Shown: positions 8,662 through 18,213, counted from the first letter of the stretch. The stretch: DNA of 64,000 nucleotides from Pseudomonadota bacterium (GCA_023398955.1 JAEWRL010000168.1:16629-80628), one strand, 5' to 3'. Notes: generated by a model not told the origin, from the sequence alone. Made by a program: numbers and translations.

Positions 8662-10686
8662 TCACTGCCACTGACTGTCGAGCCAGGTCACGCGATCGCG
8701 CAGCCAGTCTCTGACGAACTGGACTTGCCCCTCCCACGTGGGCTCTGTCGGTGTGACGAACATGGCAACCTGTGGCGACGCCAGGTTGGGCCAGCGCTCG
8801 AAGTTCCGCGTGGCGGCGTTGATCAGCGGAGATGCGAGTTCAGTGATGCGGGCGTCGAGGTTCGCGTCAGAGAGCAAACCCTGCCGCAACTCCCGCCAGC
8901 GTGCTCCGACCCTCTGCAAGAACGCCGGGTCCTGAGTGAGCCTTAGGTACCAGTCAGTGTTTACCGGCGTGCGTTGCTGCTCGTACTGCCAGCCTGCGGC
9001 CTCGGTGTTCTCGAAGAACCCGCCTATGCCGAGGACCAAGTTGTAGTCCCAAAGCGGCCCGGCTATGATCTTCGTGTCGCGATCCTTATAGAAGTAGGTG
9101 CTGCGGATGTAAGCATCCATCTCGCGACCGAGCTCGTTGATGATGAGGTGGTCGACGAAGGAGTCGGGTTCGATGTAGGCGGCGTACCCGCTGGTCGGGT
9201 CCGCGAAGGCGTCCGAGTGCAGTACGTCGTGGAATTCCTGCACGTACTGGGTGATCCAGGCTTCCTGCTCCGGCACGATGGGGAGGGGATCGACGACCTC
9301 CAGATCGTTCCAACAAGTGCTCACGTCGCCGCTGCACTCGAGCTTCGGCTCCTCGGCGGCCTGCCACTCGAACTTGAAGATGTAGCCGCCCGTGATCTTC
9401 GGTAGGGTGGTGTCTTCCTCCTCGAGCTGCTTGAGGTCGAGGCGATTCTTCTGGTTCTTGATGGTCTCCACCATCATATAGACGCCCATGTAGTCTTCCT
9501 CGCTGACGGGTCGTGCCGAGGTATTGCGGTACAGTTCGCAGTAGGCAAAGCGCGGAGCGGCGAGGCCAAGGTCGCGCCCCAGGCCATAAAAGAAGGCGTC
9601 GCGAATCAATGCCTTGTCTGCGAAGGGCCCGCGTAGCGCCCAGTCCGACTCGCTCGGCATGCCCAGCAATGGCCAGTCGAGGTCCTCGCCGTCGGCGGAC
9701 CGGAGCTCGACGCGGTAGGGCGTCTTCTCGAACATTGCCGTGGACTGGCCCCGCACGTGGAATCCCGCGGGCGTGGCCACGGCAGGAGGATCCGCCAGCG
9801 AAGCGACGCCTGCTGTCGGCTCGATCGCCAGGAAGGCGGCATCGACGTACTCGCGGTTCTGGGGGTCCAGGTCACCAGATCCGTATGAATCGAGAACGAC
9901 GATGGGCAGGTCGACGCTCACGTCGAAGCTGCGAGCCACGTAGACGGCGATGCCTGGACGGCCCGTTGGGCTGCCTCCAGTAAAGCTTTGTGCGCGGAGC
10001 TGCGTCGTTGCGGTGAGCGCGATGGGCCCGGCATATGGCGAGGAGGTGGCTGTGGGAGGCTGGCCGTCGGTCGTGTAGCGGATCTCCGAGCCCGCCACGC
10101 CGCTTGTAATCTCGACGGACAGCTCACCCATGAAAGTGCCGCTCGGCACAGAGAAGACGATGTCGCCCGTCAGGACCTGCTCCGGGGATAAGTCCTCGGG
10201 GTCCTCCGGTTCGGTCGCACCGCCCACGGCCGGAGCACCTCCGCTCGTTGTCGTGGTGCCGCCGGCCGCTGAGCCTCCTGCGGCAGCTGCAGAGCCGCCA
10301 CTGCCCCCGTTACCACCAATCGGCGCGCCGCCCGCTCCTGGCCCCCCGCCTGCGACGGGTGCACCGCCGACCCCGGAGACCGAGCCACCAGTGCCGCCGA
10401 CCGATGCGGCGCCGCCCAGAGCATTGAGCCCGCCCCCTACGCCGGCCACTCCTCCGCTCGTGTCACCGGGGCTGCCTCCTTGAGTACTCCCGCCGGTGGC
10501 TTCAGACCCGCCGCTTACCGGGGTGCCCCCTGTGGCGCCAGCGCCGCCGCTGTTCGCGCCACCGATGCCCGGGGCGGGCGACGCGCCGCCCGAGGACTCG
10601 GAGCGGCTCGACGGCTCATCGCCGCAACCAAGGACAACCGGACTGGCCAAGAAGGCACAAGCAAGGAGCTTCGTAAGTCGACCCAT
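8662..10686 (-). CDS. CotH-family lipoprotein with chitobiase-like C-terminal-type module
   Basis: The protein has 674 residues with start ATG 10686. It begins with a lipoprotein signal (VVLGC, Cys21) and a Gly/Ala/Ser/Thr-rich linker to about residue 175. A CHB_HEX_C_1-like beta module (about 180-245, IRYTTDGQPPTATSSPYAGPI) follows. The last part is a CotH kinase-like domain with HVRGQSTAMFEKTPYRVEL, KALIRDAFFYGLGRDLGL and the family-diagnostic GPLWDYNLVLG. CotH proteins phosphorylate spore-coat proteins in Bacillus. Lipoprotein versions are common in myxobacteria, but their substrates are unknown. The upstream frame extends 15 codons to a GTG at 10731; the later ATG gives a proper signal peptide, though neither start has a strong ribosome site. 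It is divergent from the glycosyltransferase gene. Confidence 0.85.
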   Translation of the reverse strand: MGRLTKLLACAFLASPVVLGCGDEPSSRSESSGGASPAPGIGGANSGGAGATGGTPVSGGSEATGGSTQGGSPGDTSGGVAGVGGGLNALGGAASVGGTGGSVSGVGGAPVAGGGPGAGGAPIGGNGGSGGSAAAAGGSAAGGTTTTSGGAPAVGGATEPEDPEDLSPEQVLTGDIVFSVPSGTFMGELSVEITSGVAGSEIRYTTDGQPPTATSSPYAGPIALTATTQLRAQSFTGGSPTGRPGIAVYVARSFDVSVDLPIVVLDSYGSGDLDPQNREYVDAAFLAIEPTAGVASLADPPAVATPAGFHVRGQSTAMFEKTPYRVELRSADGEDLDWPLLGMPSESDWALRGPFADKALIRDAFFYGLGRDLGLAAPRFAYCELYRNTSARPVSEEDYMGVYMMVETIKNQKNRLDLKQLEEEDTTLPKITGGYIFKFEWQAAEEPKLECSGDVSTCWNDLEVVDPLPIVPEQEAWITQYVQEFHDVLHSDAFADPTSGYAAYIEPDSFVDHLIINELGREMDAYIRSTYFYKDRDTKIIAGPLWDYNLVLGIGGFFENTEAAGWQYEQQRTPVNTDWYLRLTQDPAFLQRVGARWRELRQGLLSDANLDARITELASPLINAATRNFERWPNLASPQVAMFVTPTEPTWEGQVQFVRDWLRDRVTWLDSQWQ

Positions 10687-10898
10687 GGGAAGGATTCGCC
10701 AATCAGTGAAGGGGTCAGCGCTTCTGACCACGAACTAACGCTGACACGACGACGACGGATTCGGGTCAGATCAATGACGCCGCGGTATCAGCTCGGCCCG
10801 AATGAATCGCTCTGCGCCGCGGGTCTTCCCCTGCTCGACCCGCCGTGTCCCATCGGGTAATCCTTCGCGCGCCATCTCGGCTTCAGCGATCCCGTCCC

Positions 10899-12044
10899 AT
10901 GCCCCGCCCACGCAAGAACATTTGCCTGAACATGATCGTGAAGAACGAGGAGAAGGTGCTCCCGCGCCTGATCCGCTCGGTCAAGGACTACATCGACTAC
11001 TACGTCGTCGTAGATACCGGATCGACTGACGACACCATCGCGCTAATCCAGCGGGAGATGGCCGGATACGGCATCGAAGGCGAGGTGCATGAGCGGGTAT
11101 GGGTCAACTTCGGGGTGAATCGGCAGCAGGCGCTCGAGTTGGCGGTGCAAACGGACAAGGCGGATTGGCTCCTCTTCATCGATGCAGACGAGGAACTTGG
11201 CGTCGCCGATCCCAGCTTCTACGAGAAGCTCGAACCCGGCGTGAGCTACGACATCGAGAAGCACCACTCGGGCATCCGTTACGCGGTGCCGAACCTCGTC
11301 AATGTTCGCGAGACTCAGTGGGAATGGCGGGGACCAGTGCACAACTATCTGGTCTACCTCGACGGTTCCAAGCGGCGACAGCTACGCAAGGACGTCTGGA
11401 TTGTCTATCACCCCGAGCAAGGGGCAAAGTCGCACGGAATGACTCCTGAGGAGAAGTACCTCCGGGACGCGCGCCTGCTAGAGGAACACCTAAAGCAGCA
11501 CCCGGATAGTGCAAGGAGCCAATTCTACCTTGCCCAGTCCTACAAGCATGCCGGCCACATCGAGAAGGCACACGAGGCGTACAAGAAGCGCCTGACAATG
11601 GAGGGGTGGGTCGAGGAGACGTTCGTGGCGCAGCTGGAGGTGGGGCGGACGGCAATTCTGCTCGGTATGCCCGAGCAGTTCGTGTTGTCGGAGCTACTCG
11701 CCGCCTACGAGATGCGGCCTATCCGCGCGGAGCCGCTGTACGAGCTGGCGCGATTCTTTCGGCAACGGAAGCAGTATGGCAAGGCCTTCCTCTTCTCCAA
11801 TGCCGGGGTGCAGACGCCCAGGCCGGACGATGCACTTTTCGTCGTGCAGGACATCTACGATTGGCGTCTCCTCGACGAGCTGGGTGTCGCGGCCTACTGG
11901 ATAGGCAAGTACGCCGAAGGGAAGGCCGCCTGTGAAGAGGCGCTACGGCGCATCGACCAGGGTCTCCAGGTCTCCGAGGCGGAGATCGCCCGTGTCCGCA
12001 AGAACCTCGATTTTTCTGTCCGGAAGCTGGCCGAGGAGCGATGA
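10899..12044 (+). CDS. Family 2 glycosyltransferase with C-terminal TPR-like region
   Basis: The protein has 381 residues from ATG 10899. The N-terminal GT-A domain shows the family 2 signature NICLNMIVKNEEKVLPR, then VVVDTGSTDDT (nucleotide-sugar binding) and LLFIDADEEL with the DxD metal motif. From about residue 190 to the end the protein is helical, with TPR-like repeats (QFYLAQSYKHAGHIEKAHEAYKKRL; GKAFLFSNAGV). This arrangement is common in bacterial GT2 proteins of the SPS-like or O-GlcNAc-associated type. The frame continues upstream to 10845, but the KNICLNMIVKNEE core begins only six residues after ATG 10899. No other polysaccharide genes are adjacent, so the acceptor is unknown. Confidence 0.9.
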   Translation: MPRPRKNICLNMIVKNEEKVLPRLIRSVKDYIDYYVVVDTGSTDDTIALIQREMAGYGIEGEVHERVWVNFGVNRQQALELAVQTDKADWLLFIDADEELGVADPSFYEKLEPGVSYDIEKHHSGIRYAVPNLVNVRETQWEWRGPVHNYLVYLDGSKRRQLRKDVWIVYHPEQGAKSHGMTPEEKYLRDARLLEEHLKQHPDSARSQFYLAQSYKHAGHIEKAHEAYKKRLTMEGWVEETFVAQLEVGRTAILLGMPEQFVLSELLAAYEMRPIRAEPLYELARFFRQRKQYGKAFLFSNAGVQTPRPDDALFVVQDIYDWRLLDELGVAAYWIGKYAEGKAACEEALRRIDQGLQVSEAEIARVRKNLDFSVRKLAEER

Positions 12045-12241
12045 TCAGCGCCTGACTCATGGGCCCTCCGCGACGCGTTGCTCGCGTGCCGGCCACCGAC
12101 GTGGCATGCTGGCTCGAGTTCGGCATGTCCACGCACGCCGATGAGAACGGCAGACTTTCCGGGACACTCGCGCGACATTCGCCTAGAATCCGTGATCAAA
12201 AGCAGCCAAGTCGTGCATTTCGGTGACACAGAGGTTTAGTA

Positions 12242-12682
12242 ATGAAGAGAGCTTTCGTATCAATCTCCGCCATTGGGCTCGCGTTTCTTGGTGCTTCCTG
12301 CTTCGGGAGCACGGATGATAGTGATCCGGAAGGAACGGGGGGCGCTGATTCCGGCATGGGTGGCGCCAACTCCGAGATCGGCGGTGGAACCTCGATAGGC
12401 GGTGATCCCACGGGAGTCGGTGGCGACTCTGCGATGGGCGGGGATGGCCCGGTCGGCACCGGCGGGGTCACCGCTAGTGGCGGGTCAGGTGCCTCGGGCT
12501 CAGGCGGGGTCACCGCTAGTGGCGGGTCAGGTGCCTCGGGCTCGGGTGGGGTCACCGCTAGTGGCGGGTCAGGTGCCTCGGGCTCAGGCGGGCTCACCGC
12601 CAGTGGCGGGTCAGGTGCCTCGGGCTCAGGCGGGCTCACCGCCAGTGGCGGGTCAGGCGCTTCGGGCCCAGCGGGCAACTAG
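12242..12682 (+). CDS. Gly/Ser-rich tandem-repeat lipoprotein without folded domain
   Basis: The 146-residue protein has a clear lipoprotein signal (MKRAFVSISAIGL, lipobox GASC, Cys20) and AGAGG about 8 nt before the ATG. After a short acidic stretch it is Gly-rich, ending in five copies of a 14-residue unit (GGVTASGGSGASGS type), and it stops right after the last unit (GPAGN). In neighbouring lipoproteins such linkers connect the lipid anchor to a folded domain; here the domain is missing. It may be a truncated relic, a spacer-only surface lipoprotein or a repeat-variable antigen. A strong hairpin follows the stop codon, so transcription ends there rather than reading into a lost domain. Confidence 0.7.
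   Translation: MKRAFVSISAIGLAFLGASCFGSTDDSDPEGTGGADSGMGGANSEIGGGTSIGGDPTGVGGDSAMGGDGPVGTGGVTASGGSGASGSGGVTASGGSGASGSGGVTASGGSGASGSGGLTASGGSGASGSGGLTASGGSGASGPAGN
12461..12670 (+). repeat. Five tandem 42-bp in-frame repeats
   Basis: Five consecutive 42-bp units start at 12461, 12503, 12545, 12587 and 12629 and differ by only a few substitutions. 42 is a multiple of three, so copy-number change would alter the protein length in 14-residue steps without breaking the frame. The near identity at the DNA level suggests recent expansion by slippage or recombination. Confidence 0.95.
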
Positions 12683-12692
12683 CTGGCGTGCG

Positions 12693-12729
12693 GCCCGGTG
12701 CCCGTGCAGGTTTTCCCTGGGCACCGGGC
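12693..12729 (+). terminator. Strong hairpin after the repeat lipoprotein gene
   Basis: Exact 11-bp arms GCCCGGTGCCC and GGGCACCGGGC surround a 15-nt loop containing TTTT, starting 10 nt after the stop codon. A T-poor but TG-rich stretch follows. It is the best terminator-like structure in this part of the window. Confidence 0.6.
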
Positions 12730-13064
12730 GGCTGTTGTGATTGCTGTTTGCTGCCTCACGCCTCGGCGCGGGGAGTGTGGCGAGGTGCGGAGTTCCGTCC
12801 GAGAGGGAGGCTGTTCTCCGAGGTGCCTGGTGTACTCGGCACCGGCAATGCGATAGCGCTTCTCGGGCAGCGTGCTCCGGGAAGAGTCGGGGAGGTAGCA
12901 TCCGAATTGGGGGGCTCACGAGCGTCTGCGGCTTGGTGAGCGTGAGCGCGGCCACTGCCTGGTGAGCGTGGGCGCGCGCCGCCCGCGGACCTCGAACGCT
13001 CGACGGCAGGCAGGAGCTGAGTGCTCGAGTCGAGCTCCCAGCTCCTTTCGCTGCCAGGCCCCGC
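12730..13064. other. Convergent spacer without genes
   Basis: This 335-bp stretch between two convergent genes has no plausible coding frame. It holds a 17-bp imperfect direct repeat (TGGTGAGCGTG followed by A/G-GCGCG, near 12933 and 12959) and the hairpin at 13013-13045. Confidence 0.4.
13013..13045 (-). terminator. Hairpin downstream of the MFS transporter gene
   Basis: Arms GGAGCTG and CAGCTCC close a 33-nt element that contains a second inner palindrome (CTCGAGTCGAG region), 20 bp beyond the stop codon of the minus-strand transporter gene. A T-run is present only on the plus-strand side (CCTTT), so its polarity is unclear. Confidence 0.3.
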
Positions 13065-14480
13065 CTAGCCCTGCATGGCTTCGAGCTCGACGCCCTTGGT
13101 CTCGTGTACGAACTTGATGACGAAGACCGCGGAGATGAGCGCGCAGAGGCAATAGAACCCGTAGGCGCCGCCCAGCCCGATGGACGTCAGGAGGATGGGG
13201 AACGTCATGGTTATCGCGAAATTGCTGGTCCACTGGAAGAAGCCGGCTACCGCGAGACCAGAACCCCGGATCTGGTTGGGGAACATCTCACCGAGCATGA
13301 TCCACATGACCGGCCCCCAGGAGACGTTGAAGAAGATGACGTAGACGTTGGCGGCCAACAGGGCCACGAGGCCCATGCTGTCACTGAGTTGCAGCTGACC
13401 AGCTGCATCTAGCGTCGCTGTCGAGAAGCTGATGGCTGCCAACCCCAAAGAGACGCCCATTCCGAGAGAGCCAATCCAGAGGAGCGGTTTGCGGCCGATC
13501 TTGTCGACCAGGGCGATGGTGACGAGACACGCCCCAATGCTGACAGCTCCGGATACGACGTTGATGAGCAGTGCATCATTCTCCGAGAAGCCGACCGATT
13601 GCCACAGGACGGCACCGTAATAGAAGATGACGTTGATGCCGACGAGCTGCTGGAAGGTAGCGAGACCGATACCAACCCAGACGATTGGACGAATTCGCCC
13701 CTTCACCTTGTCGTAGAGGTCCGCCAGCCGTGGCCGATGACGATCCGCAGCGAGGGACGCATCGATCTCCTCCAGCTTGGCCGTACCCTCGACCGTCCCG
13801 TAGAGCTTGACGAGCACCAGGCGAGCGACGTCCTTCTTGCCCGAGGCTACCAGAAACCTGGGGCTTTCCGGGATGAAGAGCAGCGCAACGAGGAATACGC
13901 CAGCGGGAACGAGCTCGATCCAGAACATCCAGCGCCAGGTCTCATATCCCAACCAGAGCGGGAAGAGCGCCGAGCCAGAGATCTTCGCGAGCGAGTAGTT
14001 GCTGAGGAAGGCGGCGGTGAGTCCAGAGATGATTGCCACCTGCTGGATCGTAGCGAGACGCCCACGATAACGCGCGTGAGCGACCTCGCTGATGTATGCA
14101 GGTGCCATCACGCTTGCCGCTCCGACAGCGAGCCCGCCGATGACGCGGTAGACGATGAACTCGCCAGACCCGCCAGCGACGCCTGAGCCCCAGGCGGAGA
14201 TGATGAAACACACCGCCGCGACGATGAGCACCGCCCGGCGCCCAAACCGATCCGCGAGGCGGCCGGCCGCTGCGGCTCCGGCGGCACAGCCGAGCAGCAT
14301 CGACGCAACGCTGAAGCCCGTGCCGACGGAGTCCGAGTTGAACGCCGTCTGAAGACCGTCGACGGTCCCGTTGATGACCCCGCTGTCGAACCCAAAAAGA
14401 AACCCACCTATCGTAGCGACGACGCTGATGAGTATGATGAATGACGCACTGCCTTCGCTCGGAGCCCGCTCGTTAGTCAT
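13065..14480 (-). CDS. Sugar porter family MFS transporter
   Basis: The 471-residue product is of normal length for a 12-helix sugar:proton symporter. Family motifs are in order: GGFLFGFDSGVING in helix 1, RLADRFGRR after helix 2, the R(Y)RGR loop, PESPRFLV before the central loop, QQLVGINVIFYYG in helix 7, DKIGRKPLL in loop 8-9 and ETKGVELE at the C-terminus. It lies 265 bp downstream of the GH67 gene on the same strand, consistent with import of glucuronic acid, xylose or short xylo-oligosaccharides released by that enzyme; the substrate is inference. A few bases after its stop codon lies a hairpin. The ATG at 14480 gives the expected 12-residue cytoplasmic N-terminus. Confidence 0.92.
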   Translation of the reverse strand: MTNERAPSEGSASFIILISVVATIGGFLFGFDSGVINGTVDGLQTAFNSDSVGTGFSVASMLLGCAAGAAAAGRLADRFGRRAVLIVAAVCFIISAWGSGVAGGSGEFIVYRVIGGLAVGAASVMAPAYISEVAHARYRGRLATIQQVAIISGLTAAFLSNYSLAKISGSALFPLWLGYETWRWMFWIELVPAGVFLVALLFIPESPRFLVASGKKDVARLVLVKLYGTVEGTAKLEEIDASLAADRHRPRLADLYDKVKGRIRPIVWVGIGLATFQQLVGINVIFYYGAVLWQSVGFSENDALLINVVSGAVSIGACLVTIALVDKIGRKPLLWIGSLGMGVSLGLAAISFSTATLDAAGQLQLSDSMGLVALLAANVYVIFFNVSWGPVMWIMLGEMFPNQIRGSGLAVAGFFQWTSNFAITMTFPILLTSIGLGGAYGFYCLCALISAVFVIKFVHETKGVELEAMQG

Positions 14481-14745
14481 GGTCTACTAGCTCAGTTCCT
14501 TGTATCCGGGCCAAGGGAAGTCGGCCCAGTCGGCTTTTGATAGGCACACCCGCGCCGCGCTTATAACCCAGGGGGCTCCTCGCCGGAAGCTTTTTGTCAA
14601 CCTTGCGTCGCCGCGGCACTGCGCTGCAGGTCAGTCTCACGCGCGAGCGAGGCGCGGAGACACCACGCGCGGGTGACTCGGTCGGCATCGAGGTTGTGCG
14701 CTGCCGCGCGGGTCGCTCTGGCAGGCCCGCTGTGGGGCCGTGCCT

Positions 14746-17421
14746 TCAAGGCAGAATGGTCGGCGAGGGGTTGTCCGTCTCGATGTTCGGGCAGCGCGGC
14801 TTCGTCACGTCGCTAGGACAGGTGAGGCCCTGATAGAAGCTGAGCGGATGGGCAGGTGGGGCGTAACCGCTGGGGATCTCTCGATTCGAGAACGTCTTGA
14901 AGTACTGGAGGCAAGCGTCCCTCCACCAGCGCGCTTCATGGTGCTGGATCTCCAGGAAAGCGCTGACCTCGTTGAAGCGTTGCTGGTCGATCCTGCCCTC
15001 CACGGCGGTCCACGCCTCCCGCATCGTCGCGACAGCATCGACGCCACGACTGTAGCGGTGGACGAGCTCATCCCAGAGCGTCCTACCCGAGCTCAGGGTC
15101 TCCTCCCAACCGACATGGTGGAAGAAGAGGATATAGTCGTCTGGCACGCTATCGCGGCTGGCGAACTGCTCTCGCACGGGCGTCGCGTACTGCTCCACAG
15201 CGTTGCTGCCCGATGGGGTGCGGTCGAAGCCGAGCCCCTGACTATCGGCGCGGTGGTAGTAAGTGGGGTTCCACTCAGCGCGGCCCAGATTGTCCACCCA
15301 GGGCCCCGGGCCATAGTGGTGGTCCGTTGCCATGATGTGGACCAGCCCGAGCGGGGTCATGTAGTCGACGAGTGCCTGTCGCGAGTCCATCATCATTGAG
15401 GTCACTGGCTCGACGACGACGGGATCGTTCGAGAGCGTCTGACGCACCCACTCGTCGGCCACCGCTAGGGCCGAGATGTCGGGATCCCAGGCCATGCGGC
15501 CATAGACGTACCAGTTTGCCTGGTTGAAGTGGGAGCCGCTCCAGTTCGTGTCGCTGCCGATGTTGGCCACCCCAGCGATGGCCGTCGTGGGGTAGCCGTG
15601 GAGCGTACCATCCACGATCTTCGCTACCGTCGACCCCGCGCCGTCCGCGTAGGTGTCGGACTGGAGGACCTCCTCATAGAGAGTGCCCATGTATGCCAAG
15701 TGGGTGTCCTGGCCGAGGTACTCCTTCGTGACCTGCAGCTCGAGGGTCAAAGGCGTTTCTGGCATCGCGCCGAAGAGCGGGTGGAAGGGTTCCCACGGCT
15801 GGAAATCGAGAGGTCCGTTCTTCGGTTGCACGAGGACATTGTCGTTGAACTGCCCGTCGAGGGGCTCGAACTCGTCGTAGGCTTCGCGAATACGATCGAC
15901 AGGGCTCCCCTCGGCGTAGACGAACGCGCGCCACATGACGATGCCTCCGTGAGGCTCGACCGCCTCAGCGAGCATGTTGGCGCCGTCCGCATGGCTGCGG
16001 CCGTAGTCTTGGGGACCTGGTTGGCCTTCCGAGTTTGCCTTCACCAGGAACCCGCCGAAGTCGGGGATGCGCTCGTAGATCTCGGTGGCCTTGTCCGCCC
16101 ACCACTGCCGGACCGGGCTGGAGAGAGGATCGGCCGTGCTGAGGCCTCCGATCTCGATGGGGGCGCTGAAGCGTGCCGTGAGGTACACCGTGATGCCGTA
16201 GGGGCGGAAGACGTCAGCCAGGGCCTCTACCTTGTCCAAATATTGGGGTGTCAGTACCTGGGCGTTGGCATTGACGTTGGTGAGCACCGTCCCGTTGATG
16301 CCTATGGAGGCGTTCGCGCGGGCGTAGGCCTTGTAGCGCGGAGAGAGGTTCCCCGGCAGGGCGTTCCAATTCCAGAGGGAACTCCCCGCGTAACCACGCT
16401 CCACTGTTCCGTCCAGATTGTCCCAGTGGTTGAGGATGCGGTGCTGGATTCGCGGCGCGCCGCTCAGGACGAGGCCTTCCAGGGACCTGTGGCACTGCAG
16501 GTGGCGCAGCAAGGCGAATGTCCCGTAGAGTGCCCCCAGATCCGTATTCGCAGCGACGACGATCCCCTGCTGTCCCCCGATGTCCGCCGCTTCGACCAGG
16601 TAGCCATTGCTCCCCACGCTTCCGAGCCGCTGTGCCAACGGCAGGGCGGCAATGATCGACGAGGACTGGGGCGTTCCGACGATCACGGCGCCGTCCCCCT
16701 CTGGCTGCGCCCTCAGCGGAACCTCAGCGCCCATAAGCCCCGAGAGCCCCAGGACCAGCTCCTCCTCCGCCGCCTGCAGGGTTGGTCCATCGCCGGGATC
16801 GACGACATGCGTGAGAGCGGCGCTGTACTGTGCGAGCCGGCCCGGGAGGTTCACCGTGGGATACCTCAACCATAGGTCTGCTCCTTGCTCATTCGATGGC
16901 GGCGGGTTCGGGCGCTCATACACCCCCAGGTCCTCACCAGTGCCAGCGGCTCCTCCGGTGCCCCCACTGACGCTTCCGCCCGCGCCCGGCCCGGCCCCTC
17001 CGGCCGCAGTGCCGCCGCTGCCGCCGGTCTCCGTCGTGCCACCGCCCGTGCCGGGTTGCCCAGCGCCACCCGTCCCAGTGCCTCCGGTGCTGGGTTGGGT
17101 GCCTCCGCCGGAGCCGTTGCCGCCGATGCTCGTTGAACCGCCTCCCGCGCCCACCACCGCGCCGCCCGTACCCGTCCCCGCCGTGCCGCCTAGGCTGCCG
17201 CCCAGGCCGCTCCCGGTCGAGCCTCCCAGGCTGCCGGACCAGGTTCCGCCGGCGTTCGTGCCACCCAGCGCGCTGTTCGTGCCGCCAGAGGCGCCGACGG
17301 AGCTACCCCCTCCGAGACCTCCGGAGGGATCCCCACTCGAGGATTCGTCGCTACCACACCCGGCCAGGACCAACATGAAGCAGGCAGAAGCGAGGGACAG
17401 GCGCGTTTCAACTTTGAGCAT
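14746..17421 (-). CDS. GH67 alpha-glucuronidase lipoprotein
   Basis: The 891-residue protein is secreted and lipid-anchored (lipobox VLAGC) with a Gly/Ser/Thr-rich linker of about 150 residues. A complete family GH67 enzyme follows (ADLWLRYPTV to the C-terminus). The catalytic set is readable: Glu465 in KANSEGQPGP (acid), Asp539 in GPLDFQPWEP and Glu567 in VTKEYLGQ. The spacings of 74 and 28 residues match those of characterised GH67 enzymes (73 and 28). It removes 4-O-methyl-glucuronic acid from the ends of xylo-oligosaccharides. GH67 enzymes are usually cytoplasmic or periplasmic and not linker-tethered, so a surface lipoprotein form is unusual. ATG 17421 (GAGG 9 nt upstream) is preferred over the open frame to 17520 because it begins the signal peptide. 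Confidence 0.92.
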   Translation of the reverse strand: MLKVETRLSLASACFMLVLAGCGSDESSSGDPSGGLGGGSSVGASGGTNSALGGTNAGGTWSGSLGGSTGSGLGGSLGGTAGTGTGGAVVGAGGGSTSIGGNGSGGGTQPSTGGTGTGGAGQPGTGGGTTETGGSGGTAAGGAGPGAGGSVSGGTGGAAGTGEDLGVYERPNPPPSNEQGADLWLRYPTVNLPGRLAQYSAALTHVVDPGDGPTLQAAEEELVLGLSGLMGAEVPLRAQPEGDGAVIVGTPQSSSIIAALPLAQRLGSVGSNGYLVEAADIGGQQGIVVAANTDLGALYGTFALLRHLQCHRSLEGLVLSGAPRIQHRILNHWDNLDGTVERGYAGSSLWNWNALPGNLSPRYKAYARANASIGINGTVLTNVNANAQVLTPQYLDKVEALADVFRPYGITVYLTARFSAPIEIGGLSTADPLSSPVRQWWADKATEIYERIPDFGGFLVKANSEGQPGPQDYGRSHADGANMLAEAVEPHGGIVMWRAFVYAEGSPVDRIREAYDEFEPLDGQFNDNVLVQPKNGPLDFQPWEPFHPLFGAMPETPLTLELQVTKEYLGQDTHLAYMGTLYEEVLQSDTYADGAGSTVAKIVDGTLHGYPTTAIAGVANIGSDTNWSGSHFNQANWYVYGRMAWDPDISALAVADEWVRQTLSNDPVVVEPVTSMMMDSRQALVDYMTPLGLVHIMATDHHYGPGPWVDNLGRAEWNPTYYHRADSQGLGFDRTPSGSNAVEQYATPVREQFASRDSVPDDYILFFHHVGWEETLSSGRTLWDELVHRYSRGVDAVATMREAWTAVEGRIDQQRFNEVSAFLEIQHHEARWWRDACLQYFKTFSNREIPSGYAPPAHPLSFYQGLTCPSDVTKPRCPNIETDNPSPTILP

Positions 17422-18213
17422 TGCGAAGACCTCTGCGAGGACGAACGGAACGAAGCCTCGAGACTTCCACAGTCTGCCAAGGATTTGGCCGCGGTCTACA
17501 CCCCGGCATGGACGCCTCACGGTTGGTCGTCATGTCGGCTTTAGGGCCAGGATGCGGGTGCGGCCGTTCCTGCTCGTTCACGACCGTTTCGCTCAATGCC
17601 CCGCAACCCCCCACCCGATCACCTCTGCTGCGGGCCGGAGGCTGGCCGCCAACCGGTAGGTACAGGCCGGGGCGATAGTTCTGTATTCCGTGGAATGTCG
17701 AGAAGGATGCGCAGGGTCATCTCCCACGAGGACCGCAGAGCCTTGGACAAAGCCCATGCACCCGTCTAGGCAACCGGGAGGTGCGCCCACATCGTCGAGC
17801 CCCCGCAGCGCACTCGGTGCTGCGTTCGGCGAGCAAGGTCCGCCGTTCCTCACTACGTGCTCCTCACGGTTACCACTCCTCCCCTACGTTCCTTCTCGAC
17901 AGCGGCACGGGTCGCGAGCCACACCAGCTTACCGTTCGATACTCCACTGCGCGTTTTGCCTACTCCGTTGGCGCGGTGAATACCCACGGATGCTGCCGAA
18001 TCGAGCCACGATCGCCGATGTGTGGCGACGCGCGAGAAACGGCGGCAACGCGTCACACCGCCATGGAACAATCAATCCCGATCGTTCACACTGGAGAATC
18101 CTTGGTTCGAAGGTTGGCGACGAACACAGGCCCGGGCAGGGCTCTGAATGCATCCGAATGCAGGAGCGCTGCGCCAGGGCAACGTCCCTCGGTGCGTGAG
18201 CTGGGAGTATGAA
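17422..18213. other. Long divergent intergenic region without recognised gene
   Basis: These 792 bp between the GH67 gene (minus) and the vWA lipoprotein gene (plus) have lower GC and no frame with coding character; open frames present (for example 17690-18199 plus) have random-looking translations. A 12-bp perfect palindrome ATTCCGTGGAAT sits at 17685-17696 and could be a protein-binding site. The stretch may contain promoters in both directions or the remains of a decayed gene. Confidence 0.4.

Noticed and set aside
15529..16875. Long plus-strand frame opposite the GH67 gene
   Set aside because: Antisense of a gene whose catalytic residues and spacings are verified.
17690..18212. Two plus-strand frames of 140-170 codons in the GH67-vWA spacer
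   Set aside because: Random-looking composition, overlapping one another in different frames, no family resemblance.
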